Origin: Mycobacterium sp. MBM
Lineage (GTDB): Bacteria; Actinomycetota; Actinomycetes; Mycobacteriales; Mycobacteriaceae
Length of the DNA stretch: 64,000 nt
NCBI GenBank assembly: GCA_021648845.1
Contig: JAKJHY010000022.1
Location: 1 to 64,000 of the forward strand
Direction of reading: 5' to 3'
The position numbers and the translations under genes were made by a program. The notes under the pieces are model-generated. The model searched no databases. It was not told where the DNA came from and saw only the letters and a list, made by a program, of their open reading frames with translations. Positions 15,816 through 25,085 of this stretch are shown piece by piece; the stretch's first letter is position 1; each line of letters starts with the position of its first letter.

Positions 15816-16984
15816 CCGTCACCGCGTTCCGCCTTGGAGGCCACCCCGGCAAGCCCGTTCTGGTGCTGGGTCCGTCGCTGGGCACCACGGCGGTGACCTT
15901 GTGGTCGGCGGCGGCCGCCGAACTCGCGGACAGTTTCGACGTGGTGGGCTGGGACCTTCCCGGCCACGGCGGGAACCGTTCGGTGCCGGATGTCGCCCTC
16001 ACCATCGACGCCTTGGCCGTGGCGGTGCTCACCGCCGTGGACCAGGTGACCGACGCACCCGGGCGGGCGTTCCACTACGCCGGCGACTCGGTGGGCGGTG
16101 CGGTGGGACTGCAGCTGCTGCTGGACGCCCCCGGGCGGGTGGCGACCGCCACCCTCCTGTGCACGGGGGCGAAGATCGGTACGCCGGAGTCCTGGAGGGA
16201 ACGTCAGCAGGCGGTGGCCGATGCCGGTACCGCCGGACTTGCCACCGGCGCTCCGCAACGCTGGTTCGGTCCGGGTTTTGCCGAGCGTGAACCTGCGAGG
16301 GCCACAGCGCTTCGGGTTGCTCTGACCGGCACCGACGACGCCGGTTACGCCGCGGTGTGCGGCGCACTGGCGAGCTTCGACGTCCGCGACCGCCTTGCCG
16401 GTATCACCGCGCCGGTGCTGGCAGTGGCCGGTTCCGATGACGGGCCCACGCCACCGTCGGCGCTGGCCCAGATAGCCCTCGGAGTAACCCAGGGCACGTT
16501 CGTGACCCTGCCCGGGGTGGGGCATCTGGCACCTGTCGAGGCACCGGCCGAGGTGGCGCGGCTGATCCGGGCCCACGCCGGCGGCGCGAAACGCGAAGAC
16601 CTGACGGTGCTGCAGGCCAGGGCCGCGGGAATGAAGGTGCGGCGCGAGGTGCTTGGCACGGCGCACGTCGACCGAGCGACCGCCAACATCACCGACTTCA
16701 CCCGCGAATTCCAGGACTTCATCACCGATTACGCCTGGGGTGGGATCTGGACCCGGCCCGGCCTGGACCGGCGCTCACGGTCGTTGATCACCCTGACGGC
16801 GATGGTGGCCCGCGGACACCACGAGGAATTGGCGATGCACGTCCGGGCCGCACTCAGCAACGGGCTCAGCGTCGAGGAGATCAAGGAACTGCTGTTGCAG
16901 ACCGCGATCTACTGCGGTGTCCCCGATGCCAACACCGCATTCCGGATCGCCCAGGCCGCCCTGTCAGACCTGGGCGAAGCCTGA
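15812..16984 (+). CDS. pcaL: 3-oxoadipate enol-lactonase / 4-carboxymuconolactone decarboxylase fusion
   Basis: 390 residues from a TTG overlapping the pcaB stop. N-terminal alpha/beta hydrolase (PcaD): Ser93 in AGDSVGG, His in GVGHLAP near 237. C-terminal carboxymuconolactone decarboxylase (PcaC) domain from ~275 (RREVLGTAHVDRA, SLITLTAMVARGHHEEL). The fused form is typical of actinobacteria and proteobacterial variants named PcaL. Reactions: 4-carboxymuconolactone to 3-oxoadipate enol-lactone to 3-oxoadipate. Confidence 0.93.
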   Translation: MTVTAFRLGGHPGKPVLVLGPSLGTTAVTLWSAAAAELADSFDVVGWDLPGHGGNRSVPDVALTIDALAVAVLTAVDQVTDAPGRAFHYAGDSVGGAVGLQLLLDAPGRVATATLLCTGAKIGTPESWRERQQAVADAGTAGLATGAPQRWFGPGFAEREPARATALRVALTGTDDAGYAAVCGALASFDVRDRLAGITAPVLAVAGSDDGPTPPSALAQIALGVTQGTFVTLPGVGHLAPVEAPAEVARLIRAHAGGAKREDLTVLQARAAGMKVRREVLGTAHVDRATANITDFTREFQDFITDYAWGGIWTRPGLDRRSRSLITLTAMVARGHHEELAMHVRAALSNGLSVEEIKELLLQTAIYCGVPDANTAFRIAQAALSDLGEA

Positions 16985-16987
16985 CCC

Positions 16988-17632
16988 TCAGGCGCCGCGC
17001 AGCGGCACGTCCAGCCGATCGGAGAGTTCGGCCGCGGTGACCCCGAACGTCTGCCGCACGCTGACAACACCGCCCGGCTCGAGGTCGAAGATCGCCACAT
17101 CCGTGTAGACGGTTGCCACACAACCGATTCCGGTCAACGGGTAGGTGCAGGCCGGCACCAGCTTCGGGGAGCCGTCCTTGGCGAACAGGGTCATCATCAC
17201 GAACACCTGCTTGGCGCCGGTGGCCAGATCCATGGCGCCGCCGACGGCGGGAATGGCATCCGGTGCGCCGGTGTGCCAGTTCGCCAGATCGCCATTGCCG
17301 GACACCTGGAACGCACCGAGCACACACACGTCCAGATGGCCGCCGCGCATCATGGCGAACGAGTCGGCGTGGTGGAAGTAGGCCGCCCCGGGCAGTTCGG
17401 TGACGGGGATCTTGCCGGCATTGGTCAGGTCGGGGTCGATCTGATCGCCACTGGCCGCCGGTCCCATGTTAAGCATGCCGTTCTCGGTGTGCAGCACGAT
17501 GCCCGCGCCATCGGGCAGGTGGTCGGCCACCGTGGTGGGCAGCCCGATTCCGAGGTTGACGAACGCGCCCGCCGGGATGTCCTGTGCCACCAGTTTGGCC
17601 ATCTCGATCTTGTTCAGCGGTTGAGAGCTCAT
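16988..17632 (-). CDS. pcaJ: 3-oxoadipate CoA-transferase subunit B
   Basis: 214 residues, the catalytic beta subunit of a class I CoA-transferase. The active-site glutamate is Glu50 in LHTENGMLNMGP, and NLGIGLPTTVADHL precedes it. With PcaI it moves CoA from succinyl-CoA to 3-oxoadipate. The ATG at 17632 overlaps the pcaI stop (ATGA). Last gene of the pcaF-I-J operon, converging on pcaL with a 3-bp gap. Confidence 0.93.
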   Translation of the reverse strand: MSSQPLNKIEMAKLVAQDIPAGAFVNLGIGLPTTVADHLPDGAGIVLHTENGMLNMGPAASGDQIDPDLTNAGKIPVTELPGAAYFHHADSFAMMRGGHLDVCVLGAFQVSGNGDLANWHTGAPDAIPAVGGAMDLATGAKQVFVMMTLFAKDGSPKLVPACTYPLTGIGCVATVYTDVAIFDLEPGGVVSVRQTFGVTAAELSDRLDVPLRGA

Positions 17633-18285
17633 ACGGCCACCACCTTGTCGACGTAAATACTGGGGGTCACGACCGCTTCGGGCTCCAAGGCCCCGATATC
17701 GACGATCTCGTTCACCTGCACAATGGTGGTGGTTGCCGCCGTCGCCATGACGGGCCCGAAGTTCCTGGCGGTCTTGCGGTACACCAGGTTGCCCATCCGG
17801 TCCGCCCGGTGGGCACCGATCAGCGCGATATCGCCGGCCAGCGGTGACTCCAGAATGTAAATGCGGCCGTCGATCTCGCGCTCTTCTTTGCCCTCGGCCA
17901 GCAGGGTGCCCACTCCGGTGGGGCAGTAGAACCCGCCGATCCCGGCGCCGGCGGCGCGCATCCGCTCGGCCAGCGTGCCCTGCGGTACCACTTCCAGCTC
18001 GATGTCGCCGGCGCGGTAGAGCCCGTCGAACACCCACGAATCCGATTGCCGCGGAAAGGAACAGATGACCTTACGGACCCGCCGGGCGGCCAGTAGCGCG
18101 GCCAGGCCGGTGTCGCCGTTGCCGGCGTTGTTGGAGACCACGGTCAGATCGGTCGCGCCGGACTCGATGAGTGCGTCGATCAGTGCGACGGGCATGCCCG
18201 CCATCCCGAAACCGCCGATCAGCACGGTGCTGCGGTCGGCGATACCGGCGACGGCCTGGGCGGTGGTGTCACAGATCATGACCAT
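17629..18285 (-). CDS. pcaI: 3-oxoadipate CoA-transferase subunit A
   Basis: 218 residues, alpha subunit of the class I CoA-transferase with the CoA-binding GGFGMAGMP near residue 25 and NNAGNGDTGLAALL. The ATG at 18285 is preferred because GGGAGG lies 7 nt upstream; it overlaps the pcaF stop (TGATG). Translation is coupled to pcaJ through ATGA. Confidence 0.92.
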   Translation of the reverse strand: MVMICDTTAQAVAGIADRSTVLIGGFGMAGMPVALIDALIESGATDLTVVSNNAGNGDTGLAALLAARRVRKVICSFPRQSDSWVFDGLYRAGDIELEVVPQGTLAERMRAAGAGIGGFYCPTGVGTLLAEGKEEREIDGRIYILESPLAGDIALIGAHRADRMGNLVYRKTARNFGPVMATAATTTIVQVNEIVDIGALEPEAVVTPSIYVDKVVAV

Positions 18286-19478
18286 CACCGCACCTCCCTA
18301 ACGTTCTCCAGCACCATCGCCAGACCCTGGCCCACGCCGATGCAGATGGCGGCCACGCCCCAGCGCTGCCGGCTCTGCACCAGCCGGTGTGCCAGGGTGG
18401 CGATCACGCGGGCACCGGAGGCGCCCAGCGGGTGGCCCAGCGCGATGGCGCCGCCCTTCCTGTTGACCATCTCCGGGTCTGCCAGGCCGGCAGCGCACCA
18501 GGCGTCGACACAGGCCAGCGACTGGACGGCGAAGGCCTCGTTGAGTTCCACCGCCTCGACGTCCGCCCAGGTGATGCCGGCCCGGGCCAGGGCCCGGTTG
18601 GCGGCCTCCACGGGGGCGTAGCCGAAGTCCCGCGGGTCCAGGGCGAAGGTGCCCCGGCCGGCGATGCGGGCCAGCGGGTCGATACCCAGGTCGGCGTTCT
18701 CCGAGGCCACCAGCAGCCCGGCGGCCCCGTCATTGAGTGGGGAGGCGTTGCCGGCGGTGATCGAACCGTCGGCCCGGAACGCCGGTTTGAGACCGGCCAG
18801 TGACTGCGGTGTCGAGTCGGGCCGGATGCTCTCGTCACGGGTGAGGTCTTCGAGACCGATCACCAGGTCGTCGTAAAAACCTTCCTCCCAGGCCACGTGC
18901 GCGGATTGGTGTGAGCGGGCGGCGAATTCGTCCTGCCGCTGCCGCGAGATGGCGTAGCGCTCGGCGAGTTGTTCGTTGCACTGTCCCAGCGAGATGGTCC
19001 ACGCGGCGGGCATGCGCTTGTTCACCAGGCGCCAGCCCAGGGTGGTCGACACCGCGGTGGTGTCGCCGGCCGGGAACGCGCCTGCCGGTTTCGGCAGCAC
19101 CCACGGGGCCCGGGTCATGGACTCGACACCGCCTGCAACGGCGATGTCGGTATCCCCAGACTCCACGGTGCGCGAGGCCGCGAAGGCGGCGTCCATCGAG
19201 GAGCCGCACAAGCGGTTGACGGTGGTGGCGGGCACGTTGGTGGGCAGCCCGGCCAGCAGTACCGCCATGCGGCCGATGTTGCGATTGTCCTCACCGGCCT
19301 GGTTGGCGCACCCCCACACCACGTCGCCGATGGCTTCGGGTTGCAGTGCAGGTGTTTTCGCCAGCAGGCCGGTCAGAACCTCGGCCGCCAGGTCGTCGGG
19401 GCGTTGCTGGGCCAGGGCGCCGCCAAAGCGGCCGAACGGCGTGCGCGCGGCGGCATAGACATAGGAAGGTCGGGACAT
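18285..19478 (-). CDS. pcaF: 3-oxoadipyl-CoA thiolase
   Basis: 397 residues of the thiolase family. It cleaves 3-oxoadipyl-CoA to succinyl-CoA and acetyl-CoA, the last step of the pathway. Nucleophile Cys91 in VNRLCGSSMDA; His in GGAIALGHPLGASGAR; second Cys in CIGVGQG. The family start MSRPSYVYAAARTPFG fixes the ATG at 19478, although the frame is open to 19541. Divergent from the LysR gene. Confidence 0.94.
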   Translation of the reverse strand: MSRPSYVYAAARTPFGRFGGALAQQRPDDLAAEVLTGLLAKTPALQPEAIGDVVWGCANQAGEDNRNIGRMAVLLAGLPTNVPATTVNRLCGSSMDAAFAASRTVESGDTDIAVAGGVESMTRAPWVLPKPAGAFPAGDTTAVSTTLGWRLVNKRMPAAWTISLGQCNEQLAERYAISRQRQDEFAARSHQSAHVAWEEGFYDDLVIGLEDLTRDESIRPDSTPQSLAGLKPAFRADGSITAGNASPLNDGAAGLLVASENADLGIDPLARIAGRGTFALDPRDFGYAPVEAANRALARAGITWADVEAVELNEAFAVQSLACVDAWCAAGLADPEMVNRKGGAIALGHPLGASGARVIATLAHRLVQSRQRWGVAAICIGVGQGLAMVLENVREVR

Positions 19479-19528
19479 GATCCGAATGTAGGGACCCACC
19501 ACTGATCGAGTCCAATACTTGATCATGC

Positions 19529-19545
19529 TTGATTGAGACAATCAA
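19529..19545. promoter_or_regulatory. LysR-type operator between pcaF and lysR
   Basis: TTGATTG-AGA-CAATCAA is a perfect 17-bp palindrome matching the LysR T-N11-A rule. It is 16 bp upstream of the lysR start and 50 bp from pcaF, placed to control both. Confidence 0.65.
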
Positions 19546-19561
19546 CAAATAGACTGAGCTC

Positions 19562-20452
19562 GTGGACCTACGGATCATGCGGTATGTCCTGGCTGTCGTC
19601 GAGGAACGGCACTTCGGCCGGGCGGCCGAACGGGTGCACATCGCGCAGCCGGCGCTCTCACAGCAGATCATCCAGCTGGAGGCGCAGCTGGGGGTCCGGC
19701 TCTTCGAGCGTTCGACGCGCCGAGTGGAGGTCACCGAGGCGGGGGAGCGGTTCGCCGAGCACGCCCGCCGCATCCTGGAGGCCGCGGCCCGGGCCGCCGA
19801 CGAAATGGCGGCCTATGCGCAGGGGCGGGTGGGCCGGGTGTCGGTGGGGTTCGTCGGCACCGCGACCTATGACGTGTTGCCGCGGCTCACCCGGTTGGTG
19901 CACGCACAGTTGCCGGAGATCGACCTGCCGGTTCGCGGCGAGCTGCTCTCACCTCAGTTGCTCGACGGTCTGCGGGCCGGTGTGTACGACCTGGCGTTCG
20001 TCCGCCCCTCGCCGGAGGTCGCTGCGGATCTGGACCTGCAGACGCTGCGCACCGAGGAGCTGCTGGCCGTGTTGCCGGCCGGGCACCGGCTCGCAGGTGC
20101 GGACCGGGTAAACCTGGCCGACCTTCAGGAAGAGACGTTCGTGACACACCCGTCGGGGGAGCGGTCGTGGATGCACCACCGGGTGCTGGAGGCCTGCGCG
20201 CGGTCGGGTTTCCGTCCGGCGACCATCGAGGTGAGCGAAACCGCGACGCTGGTGGTGTCGGTGGCCGCGGGCCTGGGGGTGGCGCTGGCGCCTGCGCCGG
20301 TGCGCAGCCTCGGCCTGGACGGGGTCACCTACCGACAGCTGCGCAGCCCCGAGACCGTGGAGTTGGTGCTGGCGCGCAGGACCGACGTGATTTCTCCTGC
20401 CGTGCAATCAGTTCTGGCACTGGCTCGGCAGGCCGGCCGGGTGCCTGGCTGA
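19562..20452 (+). CDS. LysR-family regulator of pcaFIJ
   Basis: 296 residues from a GTG. The N-terminal LysR HTH (residues 1-60: RHFGRAAERVHIAQPALSQQI) is followed by the periplasmic-binding-like effector domain (TYDVLPRLTRLVHAQLPEI, VAAGLGVALAP). Its position divergent from pcaFIJ makes it their probable activator, sensing a pathway intermediate. A badly decayed paralogue of the effector domain lies at 38130-38726. Confidence 0.88.
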   Translation: MDLRIMRYVLAVVEERHFGRAAERVHIAQPALSQQIIQLEAQLGVRLFERSTRRVEVTEAGERFAEHARRILEAAARAADEMAAYAQGRVGRVSVGFVGTATYDVLPRLTRLVHAQLPEIDLPVRGELLSPQLLDGLRAGVYDLAFVRPSPEVAADLDLQTLRTEELLAVLPAGHRLAGADRVNLADLQEETFVTHPSGERSWMHHRVLEACARSGFRPATIEVSETATLVVSVAAGLGVALAPAPVRSLGLDGVTYRQLRSPETVELVLARRTDVISPAVQSVLALARQAGRVPG

Positions 20453-20460
20453 AAGCAGCA

Positions 20461-21141
20461 TCAGGCCGCGGCACCGAGCAGGCGCTCAAGATTCCACAAC
20501 GTGGCACTGTGCGAGGTCACCACCGGGATGCCGGTCTCGGCCTGCAGCACCTCGATGGCCCGGTGGGTCGGCCAGTTCATGCAGCTCAGTAGTACGGCGT
20601 CGGCTTCCGGGGCCCAGGCCTCCCGGGCCCGGGCGATGATCTCTTGCACCGGCTGGGTGGACATCTCGAACGGGTCGTCGATCTCACCATCGTGATGAGA
20701 GACCACGCGAAAACCGTTGTCCTCCAGGTATTGATGCTCCACCGTCGCCAGCTCGCCGACGTACGGTGTGACCACGGTGAGTAAGCGGGCGCCCAGGGCG
20801 CGCAGGTTGGCGACGATGGACAGCATGGTCGACGTGACGGGCGCACCGACGGTCTGCGCGATCTCACGACATGTCGCCTCGTCTTTCTCGGCCCCGCTGA
20901 TGGCGCCGGAGGCGGTGCAGCAGCTGGCCAGCGCGTCGACCCGGGCGGTACTCAATTCCGTTGCGGCGCGGGAAATCTCATGCTCCATCTCCTGTAGATC
21001 GGCGGCCCGCGCGCCGCGCAGCAGCACGCGGCTGGTGACGAAATCCCACTGGTCCCCCTTCGCGGCGTTGAACAGAGGTTCGGTGACCACCTGGGCGCTG
21101 GGCACCACCAGGCCGATACGCGGACGGCGTTCATCCTGCAC
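20461..21141 (-). CDS. maleate cis-trans isomerase / Asp-Glu racemase-family protein
   Basis: About 226 residues resembling maleate isomerase and arylmalonate decarboxylase. The two catalytic cysteines of the racemase fold appear in ASCCTASGAISG (Cys74/75) and LLSCMNWPT (Cys187). The GTG at 21141 is chosen because GGAGGAGG lies 6-7 nt upstream; the frame is open to 21168. It is divergent from the flavoprotein gene with a shared ~107-bp control region. A true maleate isomerase would give fumarate; a substituted dicarboxylate is equally possible. Confidence 0.7.
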   Translation of the reverse strand: MQDERRPRIGLVVPSAQVVTEPLFNAAKGDQWDFVTSRVLLRGARAADLQEMEHEISRAATELSTARVDALASCCTASGAISGAEKDEATCREIAQTVGAPVTSTMLSIVANLRALGARLLTVVTPYVGELATVEHQYLEDNGFRVVSHHDGEIDDPFEMSTQPVQEIIARAREAWAPEADAVLLSCMNWPTHRAIEVLQAETGIPVVTSHSATLWNLERLLGAAA

Positions 21142-21209
21142 TCGTTGACCTCCTCCAACCAGAAACAAGTTCTGCCAGACGGTAGACCTTGCGACGACTG
21201 GTATGTAAT

Positions 21210-21222
21210 GTCTGCCACAGAC
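21210..21222. promoter_or_regulatory. candidate operator, GTCTG-CCA-CAGAC
   Basis: A perfect 5-bp-arm palindrome in the gap between the divergent isomerase and flavoprotein genes. A related TCTGCCAGAC sits at 21172-21181. The nearest regulator is the MarR protein at 24627. Confidence 0.35.
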
Positions 21223-21248
21223 TATAGTTGAGTGTGAGGGAGGACGCA

Positions 21249-22886
21249 GTGGCCGCGCTGCAGGAGTTCGATGTCGTGATCATCGGGTCGGGAATGGCCG
21301 GGTTGTGCGCCGCGCTTGCCGCCCACGCCCACGGTCTGAGCGCGGTGGTCCTGGAAAAGGGCTCGAAAGCCGGTGGGGGAACCACCTACTCGTACGGCGG
21401 GCTGTGGATCGGCGGTACACATCTGCAGCGCGAGGCCGGCCTGGAGGACGACCACGACGACATCGTGGCCTATATGCGCCACCTCGGCGCCGGATACGAG
21501 GTGCCGGCCCAGCAGCAGGTGTACATCGACGAGGGACCACGGGCGCTGGAGTACTTCGCCGGCCTCGGGGTGCCGTTCCAGTTGGTGCGCGGGCTGCCCG
21601 ACCACTACCACGGGCACGCACCCGGCTCCCGTGCCGAGGGCCGCATGATCGAGACCGCGCTGATCTCCACCGACGACCTGGGCGACTGGAAGGACAAGGT
21701 CAATGTCTCCCCGGAACTGCCCATGGGCGTCACCTTCGAAGAAGCCATCGCTTGGGGCGGAATCGGCAACGCCCGCAACTACGACGCCGACACCATGGCG
21801 CAGCGTCGGGCCGCCAACCTGCGTGGTTTCGGCGCCGGGCTGGCGGCCAACCTGGTGAAACTGATGCTGGACCGCGACATCCCGATCCTGCTCGAGACGC
21901 ACGCCGGTGAGTTGGTCCGCGAGGACGGACGAGTGGTCGCCGTCGACGCGGTGCGCCACGGCCAACCGGTGCGGTACGCGGCCCGGCGCGGGGTGGTGCT
22001 GGCCGGTGGCGGCTACGAGTCCAACGACGAGCTGATCAACCGCTTCGAGGACGTGACCGGTTGGGAGAGCATGTTTCCCGACACCTTGACCGGCGACCCA
22101 CTGATGATGGCCACCGAGTTGGGCGCCGGTATCCACGTGATCCGGCGTCACATGGCGTTGTTCCTCGGGTTCCCGATGCCGCCGTCGGCGGACAACGAGC
22201 GCGCCTTCCTGCGGCTGGCCGGCATCCAGGAACTGTCCAAACCGCACACCATCGTGGTCAACCGGGAGGGCAACCGGTTCGCCGACGAGTCCTACTTCCA
22301 GAGCATCCTGGATGCCCTGCGGGACTTCGACGTCTGGGAGCACAAGTACACCAACCTGCCGTGCTATCTGGTGTTCGACAGCCAGTACACATCCAAGTAC
22401 TCCTTCGGTGGTTTCGCAGTCGGCGAGGTGCCGGACTGGGTGACCAAGGCCGACACCCTGGAGGAACTCGCCGCCAAGATCGGCGTCGACCCCGCGAATC
22501 TGGTGGCATCGGTCAAGCGGCTCAACGAATTCGCCGAAACCGGGGTGGACGAGGACTACCAGCGCGGCGAGGCCCCGTGGGCGCAGTACTACACCGGGGA
22601 CCTGACGAGCTCGAACCCGAACCTGGGCTCGCTAGCCGAAGGTCCCTACTACGGGATCGAGCTCAAACCCAGCGGACTGTCCTCGGCCGGATTGATGACC
22701 GACACCCACGCGCGCGTGCTCACCGCCAGAGGCAACCCGATCGAGGGCCTGTACGCGTCGGGCAACTGCGCCGCCTTCGTCGACTACGGCGCGGGTTACC
22801 AGGCCGGATACTCCCTGGCCCGGGCCATGACCTTCTCCAAACAGGCCATCGACCACATCGTCGGAGCTGCATCGGGTTCGGCATGA
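21249..22886 (+). CDS. FAD-dependent oxidoreductase (KstD / fumarate-reductase flavoprotein family)
   Basis: 545 residues. The N-terminal FAD dinucleotide motif is VVIIGSGMAGLCAAL with a following Glu in VVLEKGSKAGGGTTYSYGG. The C-terminal GNCAAFVDYGAGYQAGYSLA resembles 3-ketosteroid delta-1-dehydrogenases and related desaturases. GAGGGAGG six bases upstream selects the GTG at 21249. It overlaps the small membrane gene (ATGA). Likely a desaturase or reductase for a ring ketone or an unsaturated acid; there is no steroid context. Confidence 0.75.
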   Translation: MAALQEFDVVIIGSGMAGLCAALAAHAHGLSAVVLEKGSKAGGGTTYSYGGLWIGGTHLQREAGLEDDHDDIVAYMRHLGAGYEVPAQQQVYIDEGPRALEYFAGLGVPFQLVRGLPDHYHGHAPGSRAEGRMIETALISTDDLGDWKDKVNVSPELPMGVTFEEAIAWGGIGNARNYDADTMAQRRAANLRGFGAGLAANLVKLMLDRDIPILLETHAGELVREDGRVVAVDAVRHGQPVRYAARRGVVLAGGGYESNDELINRFEDVTGWESMFPDTLTGDPLMMATELGAGIHVIRRHMALFLGFPMPPSADNERAFLRLAGIQELSKPHTIVVNREGNRFADESYFQSILDALRDFDVWEHKYTNLPCYLVFDSQYTSKYSFGGFAVGEVPDWVTKADTLEELAAKIGVDPANLVASVKRLNEFAETGVDEDYQRGEAPWAQYYTGDLTSSNPNLGSLAEGPYYGIELKPSGLSSAGLMTDTHARVLTARGNPIEGLYASGNCAAFVDYGAGYQAGYSLARAMTFSKQAIDHIVGAASGSA

Positions 22887-23152
22887 GCACGCCTGCACAA
22901 GCCTCCGGCCCGGGCCGGGCCGCGCACCGGCGACTCGTGATGTGGTGCCTGGCACCGCCGATCGTGTTCTTCATCGGCAGCCAGTGGCTGACCAACTTCA
23001 CCACGGTGCTCAACGGGTTCGCCGTCGGGGCCATCAGCTGGGCGCTGTTGCTGGCCGTGCTGCAGTTCGTGGTCGCGATCGTGGTCGGGTTCATCTACGT
23101 GCGGGCCGTGGACCGGCTGGAAGCCGCTGAGACACGGAGCGCAGCACCATGA
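22883..23152 (+). CDS. DUF485-like small membrane protein
   Basis: 89 residues with two transmembrane helices (VMWCLAPPIVFFIGSQWL and LLLAVLQFVVAIVVGFIYV). Proteins of this size and topology precede acetate/solute:sodium symporters (YjcH beside ActP) and are thought to assist them. ATGA overlaps on both sides link it to the flavoprotein and the symporter. Confidence 0.7.
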   Translation: MSTPAQASGPGRAAHRRLVMWCLAPPIVFFIGSQWLTNFTTVLNGFAVGAISWALLLAVLQFVVAIVVGFIYVRAVDRLEAAETRSAAP

Positions 23153-24609
23153 GCGCCTCGACCGTGGTGTTCATCGGGATCATCGTGCTGCTGTTGGGCG
23201 TCGCGGGCTACGCGTCACGCCGGGTGCACGGCAAGGAGTCCCTGCTCGTCGGCAATGGCGTCTCATCGACCTCCAACGGTTTGGCCATCACGGGTGAATT
23301 CGCGTCGGTGGCAACGTTTCTCGGCCTGGTCGGCGGAGTGAGCCTGTACGGCTTCGGCGGCATGATCAGCGTGCTGGGGGTGCCGCTGGGCTTTCTGGTG
23401 CTGCTCATCCTGATTGCCGGGCCACTGCGCGCCGGCGGGCGCTTCACCGTCAGTGATGTGCTGACCTTCGAATCCGGCTCCGCCCGCCTGCGAAAACTGG
23501 TGGGGCTCACCGGGTTGGTGATCAGCAGCATCTATATGATCGGCCAGTTCGTCGGCGGTGCGGGTCTGATCGGCGCGCTGTTCGGGCTGGATTTCCGGGT
23601 GGCGGTGGCCTTGGTGGGCGGGCTCACCCTGGTGATGGTCGTGATGGGCGGAATGGCCAGCGCCACCGCGGTCCAGGTGCTCAAGACCTGCCTGCTGATG
23701 GCGGCCTCGGTGACCATCCTGCTGTTGGCACTGGCCCACACCAGCTGGAACCCGTTCGATGTCCTCGGTGAAGCGCGCACCGAATACGGCGACGAGATCG
23801 GCGGTACGCAGAGTGCCAGCGCGGTGCAGAATTTCGACCGCTTCTCGGCAACCGTCGCCACCGTTTTCGGCATCGCCGGGATGCCCCATCTGATGGTGCG
23901 CCTTCTGACGGTCCGCAGCGCCAGGGAGGCCCGCCGCTCCGCATTGCTGGCAGTGTGGCTGATGAGCGCCTATCTGCTGGTGATGACGCTGGTAGGTTTC
24001 GCGGCCTCGATACTGGTTGGCAGAAGCGCGATCTCGGAATCCAATGCCGGCGGCAACACCGCCACGATCTTGCTCGCCGAGACCCTGGGCGGTGAGGTGT
24101 TCGGAGCAGTGATCGCCGGACTGGTGTTCGCCATCATCGCCGCAGTGCTCGCAGGGCTGCTGGTGTCGATGATGGGCAACATCTCCCATGACCTGTTCAA
24201 CCGGCGCGACGACGGCGAGGGTGCCGGGTCCGCCGACTCGATGCGGGTGGCCCGGATCGGTGCCGTGGTGGTCACCGTGGTGGCCTCACTGCTGGCAGTG
24301 GGAGCCCAGGACGTCAACCTGATCTTCGTCGGGACGTTCGCGTTCGGTGTCGCCGCCAGCACCATCTTCCCGGTCCTGGTGTTCCGGCTGTACTACTCGC
24401 GCACCACCGCGTCCGGTGCTGTTGCGGGAGTGGTTGTGGGGCTGGGGTCTTCGGTGCTCCTGCTGCTGTGCGGACCCATCGTGCTGGGGGAGGCGGCGCT
24501 GTTCCCCTACAGCCAGCCGGCGGTGATCACCATCCCGATCGCCTTCCTCACGGTGTGGCTGGTCTCGCGGGCAGGTGCCCGGCGCAGTGTGGTCGGCAGT
24601 GCGCGTTGA
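23149..24609 (+). CDS. sodium:solute symporter (SSS family, ActP-like)
   Basis: 486 residues with about 13 hydrophobic segments and the SSS signature region (GFGGMISVLGVPLGFLV, VFGIAGMPHLMVRLLT, AAVLAGLLVSMMGNISHD). The presence of a DUF485 partner points to monocarboxylate uptake. It is somewhat shorter than ActP (~550). It ends the flavoprotein operon and converges on the marR gene. Confidence 0.85.
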   Translation: MSASTVVFIGIIVLLLGVAGYASRRVHGKESLLVGNGVSSTSNGLAITGEFASVATFLGLVGGVSLYGFGGMISVLGVPLGFLVLLILIAGPLRAGGRFTVSDVLTFESGSARLRKLVGLTGLVISSIYMIGQFVGGAGLIGALFGLDFRVAVALVGGLTLVMVVMGGMASATAVQVLKTCLLMAASVTILLLALAHTSWNPFDVLGEARTEYGDEIGGTQSASAVQNFDRFSATVATVFGIAGMPHLMVRLLTVRSAREARRSALLAVWLMSAYLLVMTLVGFAASILVGRSAISESNAGGNTATILLAETLGGEVFGAVIAGLVFAIIAAVLAGLLVSMMGNISHDLFNRRDDGEGAGSADSMRVARIGAVVVTVVASLLAVGAQDVNLIFVGTFAFGVAASTIFPVLVFRLYYSRTTASGAVAGVVVGLGSSVLLLLCGPIVLGEAALFPYSQPAVITIPIAFLTVWLVSRAGARRSVVGSAR

Positions 24610-24626
24610 CCACCGCGGGCCGGCCG

Positions 24627-25085
24627 TCAGCCCCGGCCGGCCCCGATCCGCTGCTCCAAGGCCGTCTGGAACTCCGCCAGCGCGGGCAGTGCCCGGGAGA
24701 TCGCCTCCACCGATCCGGTAGGAAGAGATTCCAGCACCTCACTGACCACCTCGGCGCGTCGGTCGTCCCACACGTCGAGCATCGACACCGCAGACTCCGT
24801 GAGCGTCAAAGTGGTTGTGCGACCGCGGCCCACGACAGGCTGCTGTTCGATGAGGTCGGCGTTCAGTAGCGCTCGCACCAATGTCGAGACCGTGTTCGGA
24901 GCGAGCTGCAGCGTCTGGGCCACACCGCGAACCGAGACACCCGGCTGGTCCTGGATGACCCGCAGCACCTCCACCTGTGCGTAGGGCAGCAGGGGCAGCG
25001 GCGGGTCGGCTCGGACCGCTGTGCGGATCAGTCGTGACATCGGTAGCAGAGCGTTGCAGATGCTCTGCGCGAGTTCACTGTTCAA
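24627..25085 (-). CDS. MarR-family regulator
   Basis: A winged-helix MarR protein: QVEVLRVIQDQPGVSVRGV (helix 2), LQLAPNTVSTLVRAL (recognition helix), VGRGRTTTLTLTESA (wing). The TTG at 25085 is used because GGAAG precedes it and relatives begin about here (LNSELAQSICNALLPM); an ATG at 25151 in the same frame lacks a Shine-Dalgarno sequence. Divergent from the GMC oxidoreductase gene, which it probably represses. Confidence 0.75.
   Translation of the reverse strand: MNSELAQSICNALLPMSRLIRTAVRADPPLPLLPYAQVEVLRVIQDQPGVSVRGVAQTLQLAPNTVSTLVRALLNADLIEQQPVVGRGRTTTLTLTESAVSMLDVWDDRRAEVVSEVLESLPTGSVEAISRALPALAEFQTALEQRIGAGRG

Noticed and set aside
15322..16032. Long minus-strand open frame opposite pcaB/pcaL
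   Set aside because: High-GC shadow: Arg/Pro-rich, no motif, no ribosome-binding site, and the plus strand is fully explained by pcaB and pcaL.
16988..18037. pcaJ extended upstream to 18037
   Set aside because: The extra 135 codons overlap pcaI out of frame and are Arg-rich; the real start is the ATG at 17632 coupled to the pcaI stop.
22061..22882. Open frame upstream of the small membrane gene, in another frame of the flavoprotein gene
   Set aside because: It overlaps the flavoprotein entirely and reads as Arg/Pro-rich noise; only the part from the ATG at 22883 is a gene.
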